Shown here piece by piece: positions 1 through 7,282 of a stretch of DNA of 16,127 nucleotides. Source of the DNA: CAJBIL01 sp049295655. GTDB lineage: Bacteria > Pseudomonadota > Gammaproteobacteria > Burkholderiales > Rhodocyclaceae. The stretch's first letter is position 1. The number at the start of each line of letters is the position of its first letter. The translations under genes and the position numbers were made by a program. A model generated the notes under the pieces. The model was not told the origin of the DNA and ran no database searches. It worked only from the letters and a program-made list of their open reading frames with translations. The stretch spans positions 1 through 16,127 of the forward strand of contig JBAQRB010000007.1 in assembly GCA_049295655.1 (NCBI GenBank), given 5' to 3'.

Positions 1-707
1 CGCACCGCCTGCGCCCGACCGGCGCGCGTCACGCTGCCGCTCGCGGCGAGTTGCGGACGGCTGTAGTAATAGCTGGCGTGCCGCGGGTCGGGGGCCTTGA
101 CGCTGTATCCCGAGAGACCGTTGAGGAGCGGCGGGGAATCGGCGACGAGGGTCAGCGCGTAGGAAAAATCCGCCGCGCGGACCTCGGCCCGATAGCGCTC
201 GCCCTCCTGCGCGAAACGCCAGTCGCCGATCCACACGCCCGTTTGCCCGCTGGCAAAGCCGGCGCGGCCAAAGCCGGTGCGCGCGGCGCGCTGGTCGTGA
301 CGCAGGCGGCCCAGTTGCGGGTCGGCGATCGCCGCATGCGCGATGACCAGCTGGCGCGGCGCGAAGGCGCTCGGGTTGGCCTCGCCGATGCCGGTCCGGA
401 CGCGGAAGAAGGTGCTCTGAAAACCCAGCGGGCTGCCGTCCGGCAGCGACAGCCAGCCGGTGGCGTACCACCATTCGTTGCGAAAATCCGGGTGTGCGCC
501 GTGGTCGCGCGGAAAGACCAGGCGCTGGCCGGGACGCACGGCGGCAAAATCGGTCGTTGTGTCCGGCGGCTCATCTACCGGCGTATTTGCCTGCGCATTT
601 GCCTGCGCGTCTGCCTGCATCTCGGCCAGCCAGCCGGCCAGCACGGCAGCGGCGCGCCACGCCGGCAGGCCGGCCAGGGCCATCAGGAAGGCGCGTCGAT
701 TGCCCAT
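1..707 (-). CDS. AttH/CrtC-like lipocalin-fold protein, N-terminal part (runs off left edge)
   Basis: About 235 codons are visible from the ATG at 707; the frame is still open at base 1, so the C-terminus lies outside. After a signal-like N-terminus and a low-complexity linker comes FPRDHGAHPDFRNEWWYATG (residues about 65-84), the hallmark start of the AttH/CrtC family (hydroxyneurosporene-synthase-like, two lipocalin-type barrels). The first residues contain NRRAFLMALAGL, which resembles a twin-arginine (Tat) signal. Family members include CrtC carotenoid hydratases and AttH proteins of unknown substrate; the ABC transporter next door, and the absence of any carotenoid gene in view, favour an AttH-type envelope or export role (inference). 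The ATG follows the permease stop by 6 bp, so the three genes are very probably one operon. Residues 30-41 come from a 12-bp tandem repeat. Confidence 0.85.
   Translation of the reverse strand, partial: MGNRRAFLMALAGLPAWRAAAVLAGWLAEMQADAQANAQANTPVDEPPDTTTDFAAVRPGQRLVFPRDHGAHPDFRNEWWYATGWLSLPDGSPLGFQSTFFRVRTGIGEANPSAFAPRQLVIAHAAIADPQLGRLRHDQRAARTGFGRAGFASGQTGVWIGDWRFAQEGERYRAEVRAADFSYALTLVADSPPLLNGLSGYSVKAPDPRHASYYYSRPQLAASGSVTRAGRAQAV
585..620 (-). repeat. 12-bp in-frame tandem repeat in the AttH-like gene
   Basis: Two exact 12-bp units (585-596 and 597-608) are followed by a degenerate third (609-620). Read on the minus strand they encode AQAN, AQAN and a preceding MQAD. The repeat lies in the linker between the signal-like N-terminus and the conserved AttH domain. 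Unit length is a multiple of three, so copy-number changes would only lengthen or shorten the linker. Confidence 0.8.
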
Positions 708-713
708 GCCGGC

Positions 714-3203
714 TCACCAATCCTCGCGCACCGCGAGGACTGCGTCCTGGCGCATCGCCTGGCGTCCGGCGAGCGTTGCGGCGAGCGCCGCCAGCGCGAC
801 GAGGCCGGCGGCGAAAATGGCCAGCGAGCGCCAGGGGATGTGCAGGTCCATGCTCCAGTGGAAGCTCTGCCGATTGACCACTTCGATCAGCACCAGCCCG
901 ATCGCCCCGCCCGCCAGCAGACCGCCGAGCACGCCGACAGCGGCCGCCAACGCGCCTTCCTGCGCCAGCATCCAGCCGATCTGGCGGCGCGTCAGGCCAA
1001 GATGGCGGAGCATGCCGAACTCGCGCCGGCGTGCCGCAGCCAGCGCCGCGAAGCTGGCCGCCACCCCGGCCAGGCCGATGACGACGGCGACCGCCTCGAG
1101 CAGATAGGTGACGGCAAACGAGCGATCGAAAATCCGCAGGCTGATCGCCCGGATTTCGCCCGGATAGGAAATTTCAAGGCTGCCCGGGCCGGCCGTCGCG
1201 CTCAGCGCCGCGGCAAGCCGAGCGGCGACGGCGCCCGGGGCAAGGTGAATCGCCGCATCGTTAACCAGTCGATCGCCGGTCAAGCGGCGGTAGTCGGCCA
1301 GGTCGACGATCAGCGCGCCGGTCTGCCGCACATAGTCGCGCCAGATGCCGGCGACGTGGAAACGAATGGCGCGTCCGGCCAGCGGCAGTTCGACCCGCTG
1401 CCCGGGCTGCCAGCCGTAAAGATCGCGCACGGCTTCGGAAATCCAGACCGCCGGATCGCCGCCGGCAGCCGGTTGCGCGCCGCCGACCAGCGCCAGTTCA
1501 TGCCCGTCGGCCGACAGCGGCCGCGCAATCAGCGCGACCGGTGCCTTGCCGGCTGCCAGACGCAGGCTGTCGTGGCGCGTGAAACTGACGCGCCCGACGC
1601 CGGCTGCGGCGCCGATCCGGGCTTGCAGCGCCTCATCGAGATGACCGCTGCTGCTGGCGCGGCCGGCATGCAGATAGAGATCGGCGGACAGGGTCTGCGC
1701 CAGCCACTGGTCGACCGAATCGCGAAACGACGCGACCATGATGGCCATCGCCGCCGCCAGCGCAACGCTGGTCAGCACCCCGGCCGCCGCCACCACGGCA
1801 TGCCCCGGCGCAGCGACGAGCCGTGCTGCGGCGAGGCGGCCCGGCACCGATTTACTCGCCTGCAGCAGCCAGCCGAGCGCACTGGCCAGCGCCGGCAGCA
1901 GCATGACGCTCCCGGCCAGCAGGCCGGCGATCGCCAGATAGCCGCCGAGCGGCAGACCGTTCCACGGTGGAATCAGGCACGCGGCCAAGCTGGCAAGCAG
2001 CACGAGCAGTGCCGCCCCCGGCCGGCCGCGACCTCCGGGCAAGGCCGCCTCGTCGCCGGACTTCAAGGCCTGCGCCGGCGACACCGTCGCCGCTTCGCGC
2101 GCCGGTAGCCAGGCGCCGGCGATGCCGGCGATCACGCCGAGCGCCACATAGATCGCGATCAGCGCGGGCTGGAACGGCAATTCTGGCTGCAGTCCGGCGA
2201 AGTAGCCGGCGCCCAGATCGGCGCCGAGCAACGCCAGCGTCCCCCACGCGAGGCCCAGACCGAGCGCCGTGCCGAGCACGCCGCCGAGCAGGCCGAGCAG
2301 CGCCCCCTCGGCCAGCAGCCAGGCGAACAGGCGCTGGCGGGCAAGGCCGATGGCGCGCAGGAAGGCGAATTCGCTGCGCCGCCGGACGACCGACAGGGCC
2401 TGCGCCGAGAAGACGAGAAAAGCGCCGGTGAGCAGGGCCATTGCCGCCAGCAGGGTCAGATTCACCCGGTAGGCGCGCGACAGATTGGCGGTCTCGTCGG
2501 CTGCGGCCTGCGGCGTTTCGATCAGCACGCCGATCGGCAGCACGGCCTGCAGCGCCGCGCGCGCCGCCTCGGGCGCGACCCCGTCGGCCAGCCGCAGGTC
2601 GATTCGTGTCAGCCGGCCGATCAGGGAAAAGCGGGCCTGCACGGCGGCGATGTCCATCACCGCAAGGCGGCTGTTTTCGCGCGCGCCGGGCAGGTCGCCG
2701 GCTACCCGCAAGTCCAGCGCCCGAGTTCCCGCCTGGACGCGGAGTACGGCACCGGCGTGCGCGGCGAGTGCCTTTTGCGCCGCCGCAGCGAGAAAAATCC
2801 GGTCGTCGGCAAGGACGGCAAAGCGCCCCGCCGCTGCCGGCATTCCGGGCAGCAATGCCGGCGTCACGCGGGCCAGCGCAAACGGATCGACGCCGAACAG
2901 CTGCAGGGTTTCCGCGCGCCCGACGAGTTTCAGCTCGACCTCGAGCACGGGACTCGCTGCCGCCACTTCGGGGCGGGCGGCGAGCAGCGCATAGAGCTGC
3001 TCGTCAAAGCCGCCGCGCGGCCCGACCACCTGCAGATCCGCCTCGCCGGCCAGGGTGCGCAGGCCGTGCGCGAACTCTGAGAGCGCGGCCTCATGCACCG
3101 CGTGCACCGCCATCCCGAAGGCCACGCCGAGGACAATCGCCGCGCAGGAAAACAGCGTCGACAGCCGCCGCCGGGCGAGCGAGCCGAAAAACACCAAGGC
3201 CAT
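714..3203 (-). CDS. FtsX/YbbP-like ABC transporter permease, double FtsX domain
   Basis: 829 residues from the ATG at 3203, which sits 2 bp after the ATPase stop; the frame stays open further upstream but that part overlaps the ATPase and is arginine/proline-rich, so it was not used. The layout is the duplicated type seen in YbbP, LolC/E-like and AttFG-like permeases: one membrane segment (about 17-35), an extracytoplasmic MacB-like domain (about 40-245), three membrane segments of a first FtsX unit (about 248-272, 295-325, 347-366) with the cytoplasmic motif RRRSEFAFLRAIGLARQRL (274-292), then central hydrophobic segments (398-412, 420-447, 470-492), a second extracytoplasmic domain (about 495-695) and a second FtsX unit (700-724, 747-775, 793-812) with RRREFGMLRHLGLTRRQ (725-741). 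Such transporters usually move lipidic or peptide substrates out of the inner membrane or transmit force to periplasmic partners; the substrate here is unknown. The AttH-like protein is the likely partner. Confidence 0.9.
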   Translation of the reverse strand: MALVFFGSLARRRLSTLFSCAAIVLGVAFGMAVHAVHEAALSEFAHGLRTLAGEADLQVVGPRGGFDEQLYALLAARPEVAAASPVLEVELKLVGRAETLQLFGVDPFALARVTPALLPGMPAAAGRFAVLADDRIFLAAAAQKALAAHAGAVLRVQAGTRALDLRVAGDLPGARENSRLAVMDIAAVQARFSLIGRLTRIDLRLADGVAPEAARAALQAVLPIGVLIETPQAAADETANLSRAYRVNLTLLAAMALLTGAFLVFSAQALSVVRRRSEFAFLRAIGLARQRLFAWLLAEGALLGLLGGVLGTALGLGLAWGTLALLGADLGAGYFAGLQPELPFQPALIAIYVALGVIAGIAGAWLPAREAATVSPAQALKSGDEAALPGGRGRPGAALLVLLASLAACLIPPWNGLPLGGYLAIAGLLAGSVMLLPALASALGWLLQASKSVPGRLAAARLVAAPGHAVVAAAGVLTSVALAAAMAIMVASFRDSVDQWLAQTLSADLYLHAGRASSSGHLDEALQARIGAAAGVGRVSFTRHDSLRLAAGKAPVALIARPLSADGHELALVGGAQPAAGGDPAVWISEAVRDLYGWQPGQRVELPLAGRAIRFHVAGIWRDYVRQTGALIVDLADYRRLTGDRLVNDAAIHLAPGAVAARLAAALSATAGPGSLEISYPGEIRAISLRIFDRSFAVTYLLEAVAVVIGLAGVAASFAALAAARRREFGMLRHLGLTRRQIGWMLAQEGALAAAVGVLGGLLAGGAIGLVLIEVVNRQSFHWSMDLHIPWRSLAIFAAGLVALAALAATLAGRQAMRQDAVLAVREDW

Positions 3204-3205
3204 TC

Positions 3206-3859
3206 TCACGTCTGCAGTCCGTCGGCGGTCAGCCGCAGGATGCGGTCGGCGCTTGCCGCCGCCTGCCGCGAATGGGTCGCCAGGATGCCGATGGCCCCGG
3301 CGCGGCGGATGTGCTCGGCGAGGAGCGCCAGCACCTTCGCGGCATTCGCCGGGTCGAGATTGCCGGTCGGCTCGTCGGCCAGCACCAGGCACGGCGCATG
3401 CACCAGGGCACGGGCAATCGCCACCCGCTGCAGCTCGCCACCGGAAAGCTCGCGCGGCCAGCTCGCGGCGCGCTCGCCAAGGCCCACGGCATCGAGCAGC
3501 TGCTGCGCCGGGCCGTCGGCCGCGCTGCCGTCGATTCCCTGCAGCCAGAGCGGCAGCGCCACGTTCTGGCGAACGCGAAGATGCGGCAGAACGTGAAAAG
3601 CCTGGAAGACAAAACCCATCTTGTCGCGGCGCAGGCGCGTCAGGGCGTCGTCGTCGAGCGTCGCGTAATCGCTGCCGTCAAGCGTCAGTCGGCCGCCGTC
3701 GGGCCGATCGAGCCCGGCGATCAGGTTGAGCAGCGTCGATTTGCCGACGCCGGACTCGCCGACAATCGCGACGTACTCACCCTTTTGCAGACAAAGGGAA
3801 ACGTTGCGAAGCACGCTTCGCTGCGTGAACCGACGGCAGAGACCCTGGATTTCGAGCAT
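3206..3859 (-). CDS. ABC transporter ATP-binding protein (LolD/MacB/YbbA type)
   Basis: 217 residues from the ATG at 3859. All nucleotide-binding motifs are intact: Walker A GESGVGKST (34-42), Q-loop in FVFQAFH, signature LSGGELQRVAIARAL, Walker B CLVLADEPTGNLD and the H-loop in ILATHS. Length and the EPTGNLD motif are typical of ATPases that pair with FtsX-type permeases (LolD, MacB N-domain, YbbA, AttE). It ends 2 bp before the permease start, so translation is probably coupled. A TTG 21 bp upstream (3880) is an alternative start; I prefer 3859 because MLEIQGL is where family members begin. Neither start has a strong Shine-Dalgarno sequence. Confidence 0.92.
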   Translation of the reverse strand: MLEIQGLCRRFTQRSVLRNVSLCLQKGEYVAIVGESGVGKSTLLNLIAGLDRPDGGRLTLDGSDYATLDDDALTRLRRDKMGFVFQAFHVLPHLRVRQNVALPLWLQGIDGSAADGPAQQLLDAVGLGERAASWPRELSGGELQRVAIARALVHAPCLVLADEPTGNLDPANAAKVLALLAEHIRRAGAIGILATHSRQAAASADRILRLTADGLQT

Positions 3860-4020
3860 ACCGTGTAGGAGGCGCGGCAATCGAGCCAGTTCCCCTTGAA
3901 CGCGACGGGTGCGGTGTTTTCCTGGTCCGCCGGGACTGCGGCGGGCGCGACGCCCGAAAACGTCGGAACGCGGTCAGCGAATGCCGGCGGCAACGCCGGC
4001 CGGCTGGAAGTCGATCCGGT
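3860..4020. other. Intergenic region between sspB and the ABC operon, with a GC hairpin
   Basis: No convincing gene. A perfect 7-bp stem, GCCGGCG (3983-3989) and CGCCGGC (3994-4000), with a 4-nt loop lies 20 bp after the sspB stop in the direction of transcription. It has no T-tract after it, so it is at best a weak or Rho-assisted terminator. No good promoter for the ABC operon could be picked out by eye. Confidence 0.35.
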
Positions 4021-4458
4021 CTATTTGATGCGTTGCAGCTTGGGACGTCCGGCCGGCGGTGTAACGGGTGGCTCGGGCGGCGCTTCGTCGCTGGCGCTGT
4101 CGGCGAGGCGCAGCGCATCGACCGGATCGTCGCCGGCAACGGCTTCGCCGTCCGGCTCGAAAGCCATGCCGGCGCCGTTTTCGCGCGCGTAGATGGCCGC
4201 GACGTTGCTGATCGGCACCGAAATCTCGCGCGCGACGCCGCCGAAGCGCGCCTGGAAGGTGATCGTGTCGTTGGAAATATTCAGGCTCTTGGTCGCGTCG
4301 TAACCGACGTTGAGAACGATCTGCCCGTCGCGCACGAATTCGCGCGGCACGCGCGCCCGCGCGTCGGCGACGACGGCAAGATACGGCGTGAAGGCGTTGT
4401 CGCAGCACCATTCGTGAATGGCGCGGATCAGGTAGGGTTTGGTAGACGGCAGATCCAA
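4021..4458 (-). CDS. sspB: Stringent starvation protein B homologue, ClpXP adaptor
   Basis: 145 residues if started at the TTG at 4458, giving MDLPSTKPYLIRAIHEWC, which is how SspB proteins normally begin; no ATG lies near that point. A GGA-rich stretch a few bases upstream could serve as ribosome binding site. A GTG at 4521 would add 21 residues but is embedded in a hairpin and gives unrelated sequence. SspB binds ssrA-tagged peptides and delivers them to ClpXP. The N-terminal substrate-binding domain (about 1-105) is followed by an acidic, proline-rich flexible linker and the C-terminal tail GRPKLQRIK, matching the short ClpX-docking motif at the end of known SspB proteins. It lies downstream of sspA, the usual sspA-sspB order. 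Confidence 0.9.
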   Translation of the reverse strand: MDLPSTKPYLIRAIHEWCCDNAFTPYLAVVADARARVPREFVRDGQIVLNVGYDATKSLNISNDTITFQARFGGVAREISVPISNVAAIYARENGAGMAFEPDGEAVAGDDPVDALRLADSASDEAPPEPPVTPPAGRPKLQRIK

Positions 4459-4493
4459 GATATTTTCCGTTTCTAATGGGTGGTGCAGAAACG

Positions 4494-4519
4494 GCACGTC
4501 CGGCCGGAGCCGGACGTGC
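4494..4519 (-). other. 10-bp perfect hairpin between sspA and sspB
   Basis: Arms GCACGTCCGG (4494-4503) and CCGGACGTGC (4510-4519) pair fully around a 6-nt loop. On the minus strand the stem is followed only by a short T run (CCGTTTCTGC), so full termination is doubtful. It sits 13 bp after the sspA stop and about 35 bp before the sspB TTG, where it could reduce read-through into sspB or stabilise the sspA message (inference). Confidence 0.55.
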
Positions 4520-4532
4520 ACTTGCGACTTCC

Positions 4533-5129
4533 TTACTTGCGCATCGCTTTTTCGGACGGCGTCAGCGCGTCGATGAAACCCTGGCGGCTGAAAATCCGCT
4601 CGGCGTACTTCATCAGCGAAGCGGCCGACTTCGGCAGTTCGATCCCGTAGTGGTCCAGACGCCAGAGCAGCGGCGCGATCGCCACGTCGAGCATCGAGAA
4701 GTCCTCGCCGAGCATGTGCTTCTGCTTGACGAAAACCGGTGCCATCTCGGTCAGGCGGTCGCGGATCTGCTGACGCGACTTGTCGGCCGTCTTCAGGTTC
4801 TTTTCCAGCGCTTCGATGTACGAGAAGACTTCGCGCTCCATCGTGATCAGCAGCTGGCGGGCACGCGCACGCATGATCGGGTCGGCGGGCATCAGTTGCG
4901 GGTGCGGGAAACGCTCGTCGATGTATTCGTTGATGATGTTCGGCTCATACAGGATGAGATCGCGTTCGACGAGGACCGGCACGCGGCCGTAGGGGTTGAT
5001 GATGGCGATATCTTCGGGTTTGGCGAAAAGGTCGACATCGATCACCTGGAAATCCATGCCCTTTTCGTACAGGACGATGCGGCAACGGTGGCTGAACGGG
5101 CAGGTGGTTCCCGAATAGAGGTTCATCAT
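4533..5129 (-). CDS. sspA: Stringent starvation protein A, GST-fold RNA polymerase-associated protein
   Basis: 198 residues from the ATG at 5129, chosen because GAGGG lies 8 bp upstream; an ATG one codon later is equally compatible with the family. The N-terminal thioredoxin-like domain begins NLYSGTTCPFSHRCRIVLYE, the typical SspA opening, and continues through NPYGRVPVLVERDLILYEP (about residues 45-63), the usual glutathione-transferase fold motif. The all-alpha C-terminal domain fills the rest. SspA proteins keep the GST fold but lack transferase activity, and in E. coli bind RNA polymerase during stationary phase. Position after petABC suggests partial co-transcription, limited by the hairpin at 5143-5200. 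Confidence 0.93.
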   Translation of the reverse strand: MMNLYSGTTCPFSHRCRIVLYEKGMDFQVIDVDLFAKPEDIAIINPYGRVPVLVERDLILYEPNIINEYIDERFPHPQLMPADPIMRARARQLLITMEREVFSYIEALEKNLKTADKSRQQIRDRLTEMAPVFVKQKHMLGEDFSMLDVAIAPLLWRLDHYGIELPKSAASLMKYAERIFSRQGFIDALTPSEKAMRK

Positions 5130-5142
5130 GATCAATACCCTC

Positions 5143-5200
5143 AAAAACGAACCGGCATCGCGGCGGCAAGCGCACCAATGTGTGCCTGCCAGCGATGCCG
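5143..5200 (-). terminator. Terminator-like long hairpin between petC and sspA
   Basis: Outer arms CGGCATCGC (5153-5161) and GCGATGCCG (5192-5200) pair perfectly; the inner segment pairs further, with one mismatch and a G-U, around a short AAT-type loop. In the direction of petABC transcription the stem is followed by GTTCGTTTTTG, with T5 at 5143-5147. This is a reasonable intrinsic terminator, though the stem is long and the T-tract starts about 5 nt after it. A small second hairpin with a 3-nt loop lies at 5203-5217. Confidence 0.55.
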
Positions 5201-5231
5201 TGGCCTGAAAATCAGGCGGTTGTCCGGTGTG

Positions 5232-5960
5232 TTACTTGATGTCTTTCCAGTATTCCTTCTTCAGCTTGTAAGCAAAACCGAAGAGAACGACCAGGAAGGC
5301 CAGTACGCCAAAACCGAGTTTCTTGCGCAAGCCGGCATCGGGCTCGGCCATCCAGACCATGAAGCCAACCAGGTCGGCGACCTGCTTGTCATACTCGGCC
5401 GGGGAAAGCTTGCCCGGAACAGCCAGTTCGAGCTTGTGCGTCTCGTGATTGAGCACCTGCTGCCCTTGCGATTCCCAGAGGATGTGCGGCATGCCGACAT
5501 TCTCGAAAATGGTGTTGTTCCAGCCGGTCGGACGCTTATCGTCGCGATAGAAGGAACGCAGGTAGGTGTACAACCAGTCGGCGCCGCTGCCGTCTTCCGA
5601 TGCCCGCGCACGCGCGATCAGCGAAAGATCCGGCGGAGTGGCGCCGAACCACACCTTCTGCTCGGCCGCACGCGCGGCAACGCGCATCGGCTCGCCGATC
5701 TTCTCGGCGGTGAACATCAGGCTTTCCTTGACCTGTTCTTCGGTCAAGCCCAGTTCGAGCAGACGGTTGTAACGGACGAAACTTGCGCCGTGGCAATTCA
5801 GGCACGAGGTCACGAAGGTCTTGGCACCACTTTGCAGCGCGGCCTTGTCGCCAGAGATGTCAGGTGCCTTGTCCAGATGCACTGCGGCACCGCTGGCCAG
5901 GGCCGTGATCGGGGCAAACAGCAGCGCCAGCAGGAATTTCTTCATGTTGTTCGCTTTCAT
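5232..5960 (-). CDS. petC: Cytochrome c1 subunit of the cytochrome bc1 complex
   Basis: 242 residues. The ATG at 5960 overlaps the petB stop by 4 bp (ATGA), so translation is coupled. The signal peptide is MKANNMKKFLLALLFAPITALA, with a likely cut near residue 22. Heme is attached at CLNCH (53-57); the conserved PPDLSLIARAR segment (109-119) follows, and M157 in NVGMPH is the probable sixth heme ligand. One C-terminal transmembrane helix (about 218-234) anchors the periplasmic domain, ending with the basic tail KLKKEYWKDIK. It passes electrons from the Rieske centre to soluble or membrane cytochromes c. A second in-frame ATG at 5945 is possible. An open frame continues upstream inside petB but is a shadow. 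Confidence 0.97.
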   Translation of the reverse strand: MKANNMKKFLLALLFAPITALASGAAVHLDKAPDISGDKAALQSGAKTFVTSCLNCHGASFVRYNRLLELGLTEEQVKESLMFTAEKIGEPMRVAARAAEQKVWFGATPPDLSLIARARASEDGSGADWLYTYLRSFYRDDKRPTGWNNTIFENVGMPHILWESQGQQVLNHETHKLELAVPGKLSPAEYDKQVADLVGFMVWMAEPDAGLRKKLGFGVLAFLVVLFGFAYKLKKEYWKDIK

Positions 5961-7279
5961 TTGAACGTCACCCTTTCCGGTTCGGGTTTGTACTTGTCGA
6001 TCCTCGACCACCACGGCATGGTCAGGAAGAAGAGGAAGTAATAGGCACTCAGCAGCTGTGCGATCGGGGCACCCGGGATCACGCCGAAGAAGGCGTAGGC
6101 CGGCGGCTTCGTCCCGAGGAAACCGAGAATGAAGAACGAGATCACGAAGATCGTGAGCAGCGTCTTGAAAATCGGGCCGCGATAACGGATCGACTTGACC
6201 GGGCTGCGGTCGAGCCAGGGCAGGAAGGCGAGGATCACGACACCGGCACCCATCGCCACGACACCCCAGAACTTGGCGTCGATGCCGAGGATCGGCCAGA
6301 CCATGGCACGCAGCAGCGAGTAATACGGCGTGAAGTACCAGACCGGCGCGATGTGCGGCGGGGTCTTCAGCGGGTCGGCCGGCAGGAAGTTGTTGTACTC
6401 GAGGAAGTAACCGCCGCCTTCGGGCGCGAAGAAGACGATGATCGAGAAGACCATCAGGAAGACGACGACGCCGACGATGTCCTTCACCGAGTAATACGGG
6501 TGGAAGGGGATGCCGTCGAGCGGATGGCCGTTGGCGTCCTTCTTCTTCTTGATCTCGACGCCGTCCGGGTTGTTCGAGCCGACTTCGTGCAGCGCCAGGA
6601 TGTGGGCAGCGACGAGGCCGAGCAGAACGAGCGGTACGGCAATCACGTGGAACGAGAAGAAGCGGTTCAGCGTTGCGTCGCCAACGACGAAGTCGCCGCG
6701 AATCCACAGCGACAGCGGATCGCCGATCAGCGGGATGGCGGAGAACAGGTTCACGATCACCTGCGCGCCCCAGAAGGACATCTGTCCCCAGGGCAGCAGA
6801 TAGCCCATGAAGGCCTCAGCCATCAGGCACAGGAAGATCAGGACACCGAACACCCAGATCAGCTCGCGCGGCTGGCGGTACGAGCCGTAAAGCATGCCGC
6901 GGAACATATGCATGTAGACGACGATGAAGAAGGCCGAAGCGCCGGTCGAGTGCATGTAGCGGATCAGCCAGCCCCACGACACGTCGCGCATGATGTATTC
7001 GACGCTGGCGAAGGCCACCGGGATGCCGTTCGCGTTGAGCGAGGCGTCCGGCTTGTAGTGCATGACCAGGAAGATGCCGGTGACGATCTGGATGACCAGC
7101 ACCAGCATCGCCAGCGAGCCGAAGAAATACCAGAAGTTGAAATTCTTCGGTGCGTAGTACTCGGACAGATGGCCGCGCCACATGGAAGTCGCCGGGAAGC
7201 GGGCGTCAAACCATTCGAGCGCGTTACCCTGCAGGGAACCGTCGGACTTGTACTTTTCGTATTGGGTATCGGATGCCAT
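5957..7279 (-). CDS. petB: Cytochrome b subunit of the cytochrome bc1 complex
   Basis: 440 residues, a full-length single-chain cytochrome b (both N- and C-terminal parts of the bacterial bc1 type) with eight expected helices. Probable heme ligands are H110 and H124 in helix B (RYMHSTG, YMHMFRG) and H211 and H226 in helix D (SFHVIAVP, AAHILALHE). The quinol-oxidation-site motif usually written PEWY is PVWY here (312-315). The second histidine pair is 15 residues apart, not the 14 of mitochondrial and alphaproteobacterial proteins. The gene starts 3 bp after the petA stop and overlaps petC by 4 bp. It oxidises ubiquinol at Qo and reduces quinone at Qi in the inner membrane. Confidence 0.97.
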   Translation of the reverse strand: MASDTQYEKYKSDGSLQGNALEWFDARFPATSMWRGHLSEYYAPKNFNFWYFFGSLAMLVLVIQIVTGIFLVMHYKPDASLNANGIPVAFASVEYIMRDVSWGWLIRYMHSTGASAFFIVVYMHMFRGMLYGSYRQPRELIWVFGVLIFLCLMAEAFMGYLLPWGQMSFWGAQVIVNLFSAIPLIGDPLSLWIRGDFVVGDATLNRFFSFHVIAVPLVLLGLVAAHILALHEVGSNNPDGVEIKKKKDANGHPLDGIPFHPYYSVKDIVGVVVFLMVFSIIVFFAPEGGGYFLEYNNFLPADPLKTPPHIAPVWYFTPYYSLLRAMVWPILGIDAKFWGVVAMGAGVVILAFLPWLDRSPVKSIRYRGPIFKTLLTIFVISFFILGFLGTKPPAYAFFGVIPGAPIAQLLSAYYFLFFLTMPWWSRIDKYKPEPERVTFK

Positions 7280-7282
7280 TGC

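Noticed and set aside
51..2108. A 685-codon open frame on the plus strand opposite the permease and AttH genes
   Set aside because: Composition is Arg/Gln/Ala/Gly-rich with no recognisable domain, and it lies wholly opposite two well-supported genes; typical antisense frame in GC-rich DNA.
2441..3868. A 475-codon plus-strand frame opposite the permease and ABC ATPase
   Set aside because: Extremely Arg/Pro/Ala-rich and antisense to genes with clear motifs.
3942..3960. A 6-bp GC hairpin (CGGGCG-CGA-CGCCCG) next to AAAA downstream of sspB
   Set aside because: The T run is on the wrong side for minus-strand termination and no plus-strand gene ends there.
3721..3993. A 90-codon minus-strand frame overlapping the start of the ABC ATPase
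   Set aside because: Two thirds of it overlaps the ATPase in a different frame, and no family resemblance was seen.
4476..6041. A 521-codon plus-strand frame opposite sspA and petC
   Set aside because: Antisense to confidently identified genes; it reflects the codon bias of the real strand.
5232..6707. An apparent long fusion upstream of petC within petB
   Set aside because: The in-frame extension is an out-of-frame reading of petB; the signal peptide and ATGA overlap define the real petC start.
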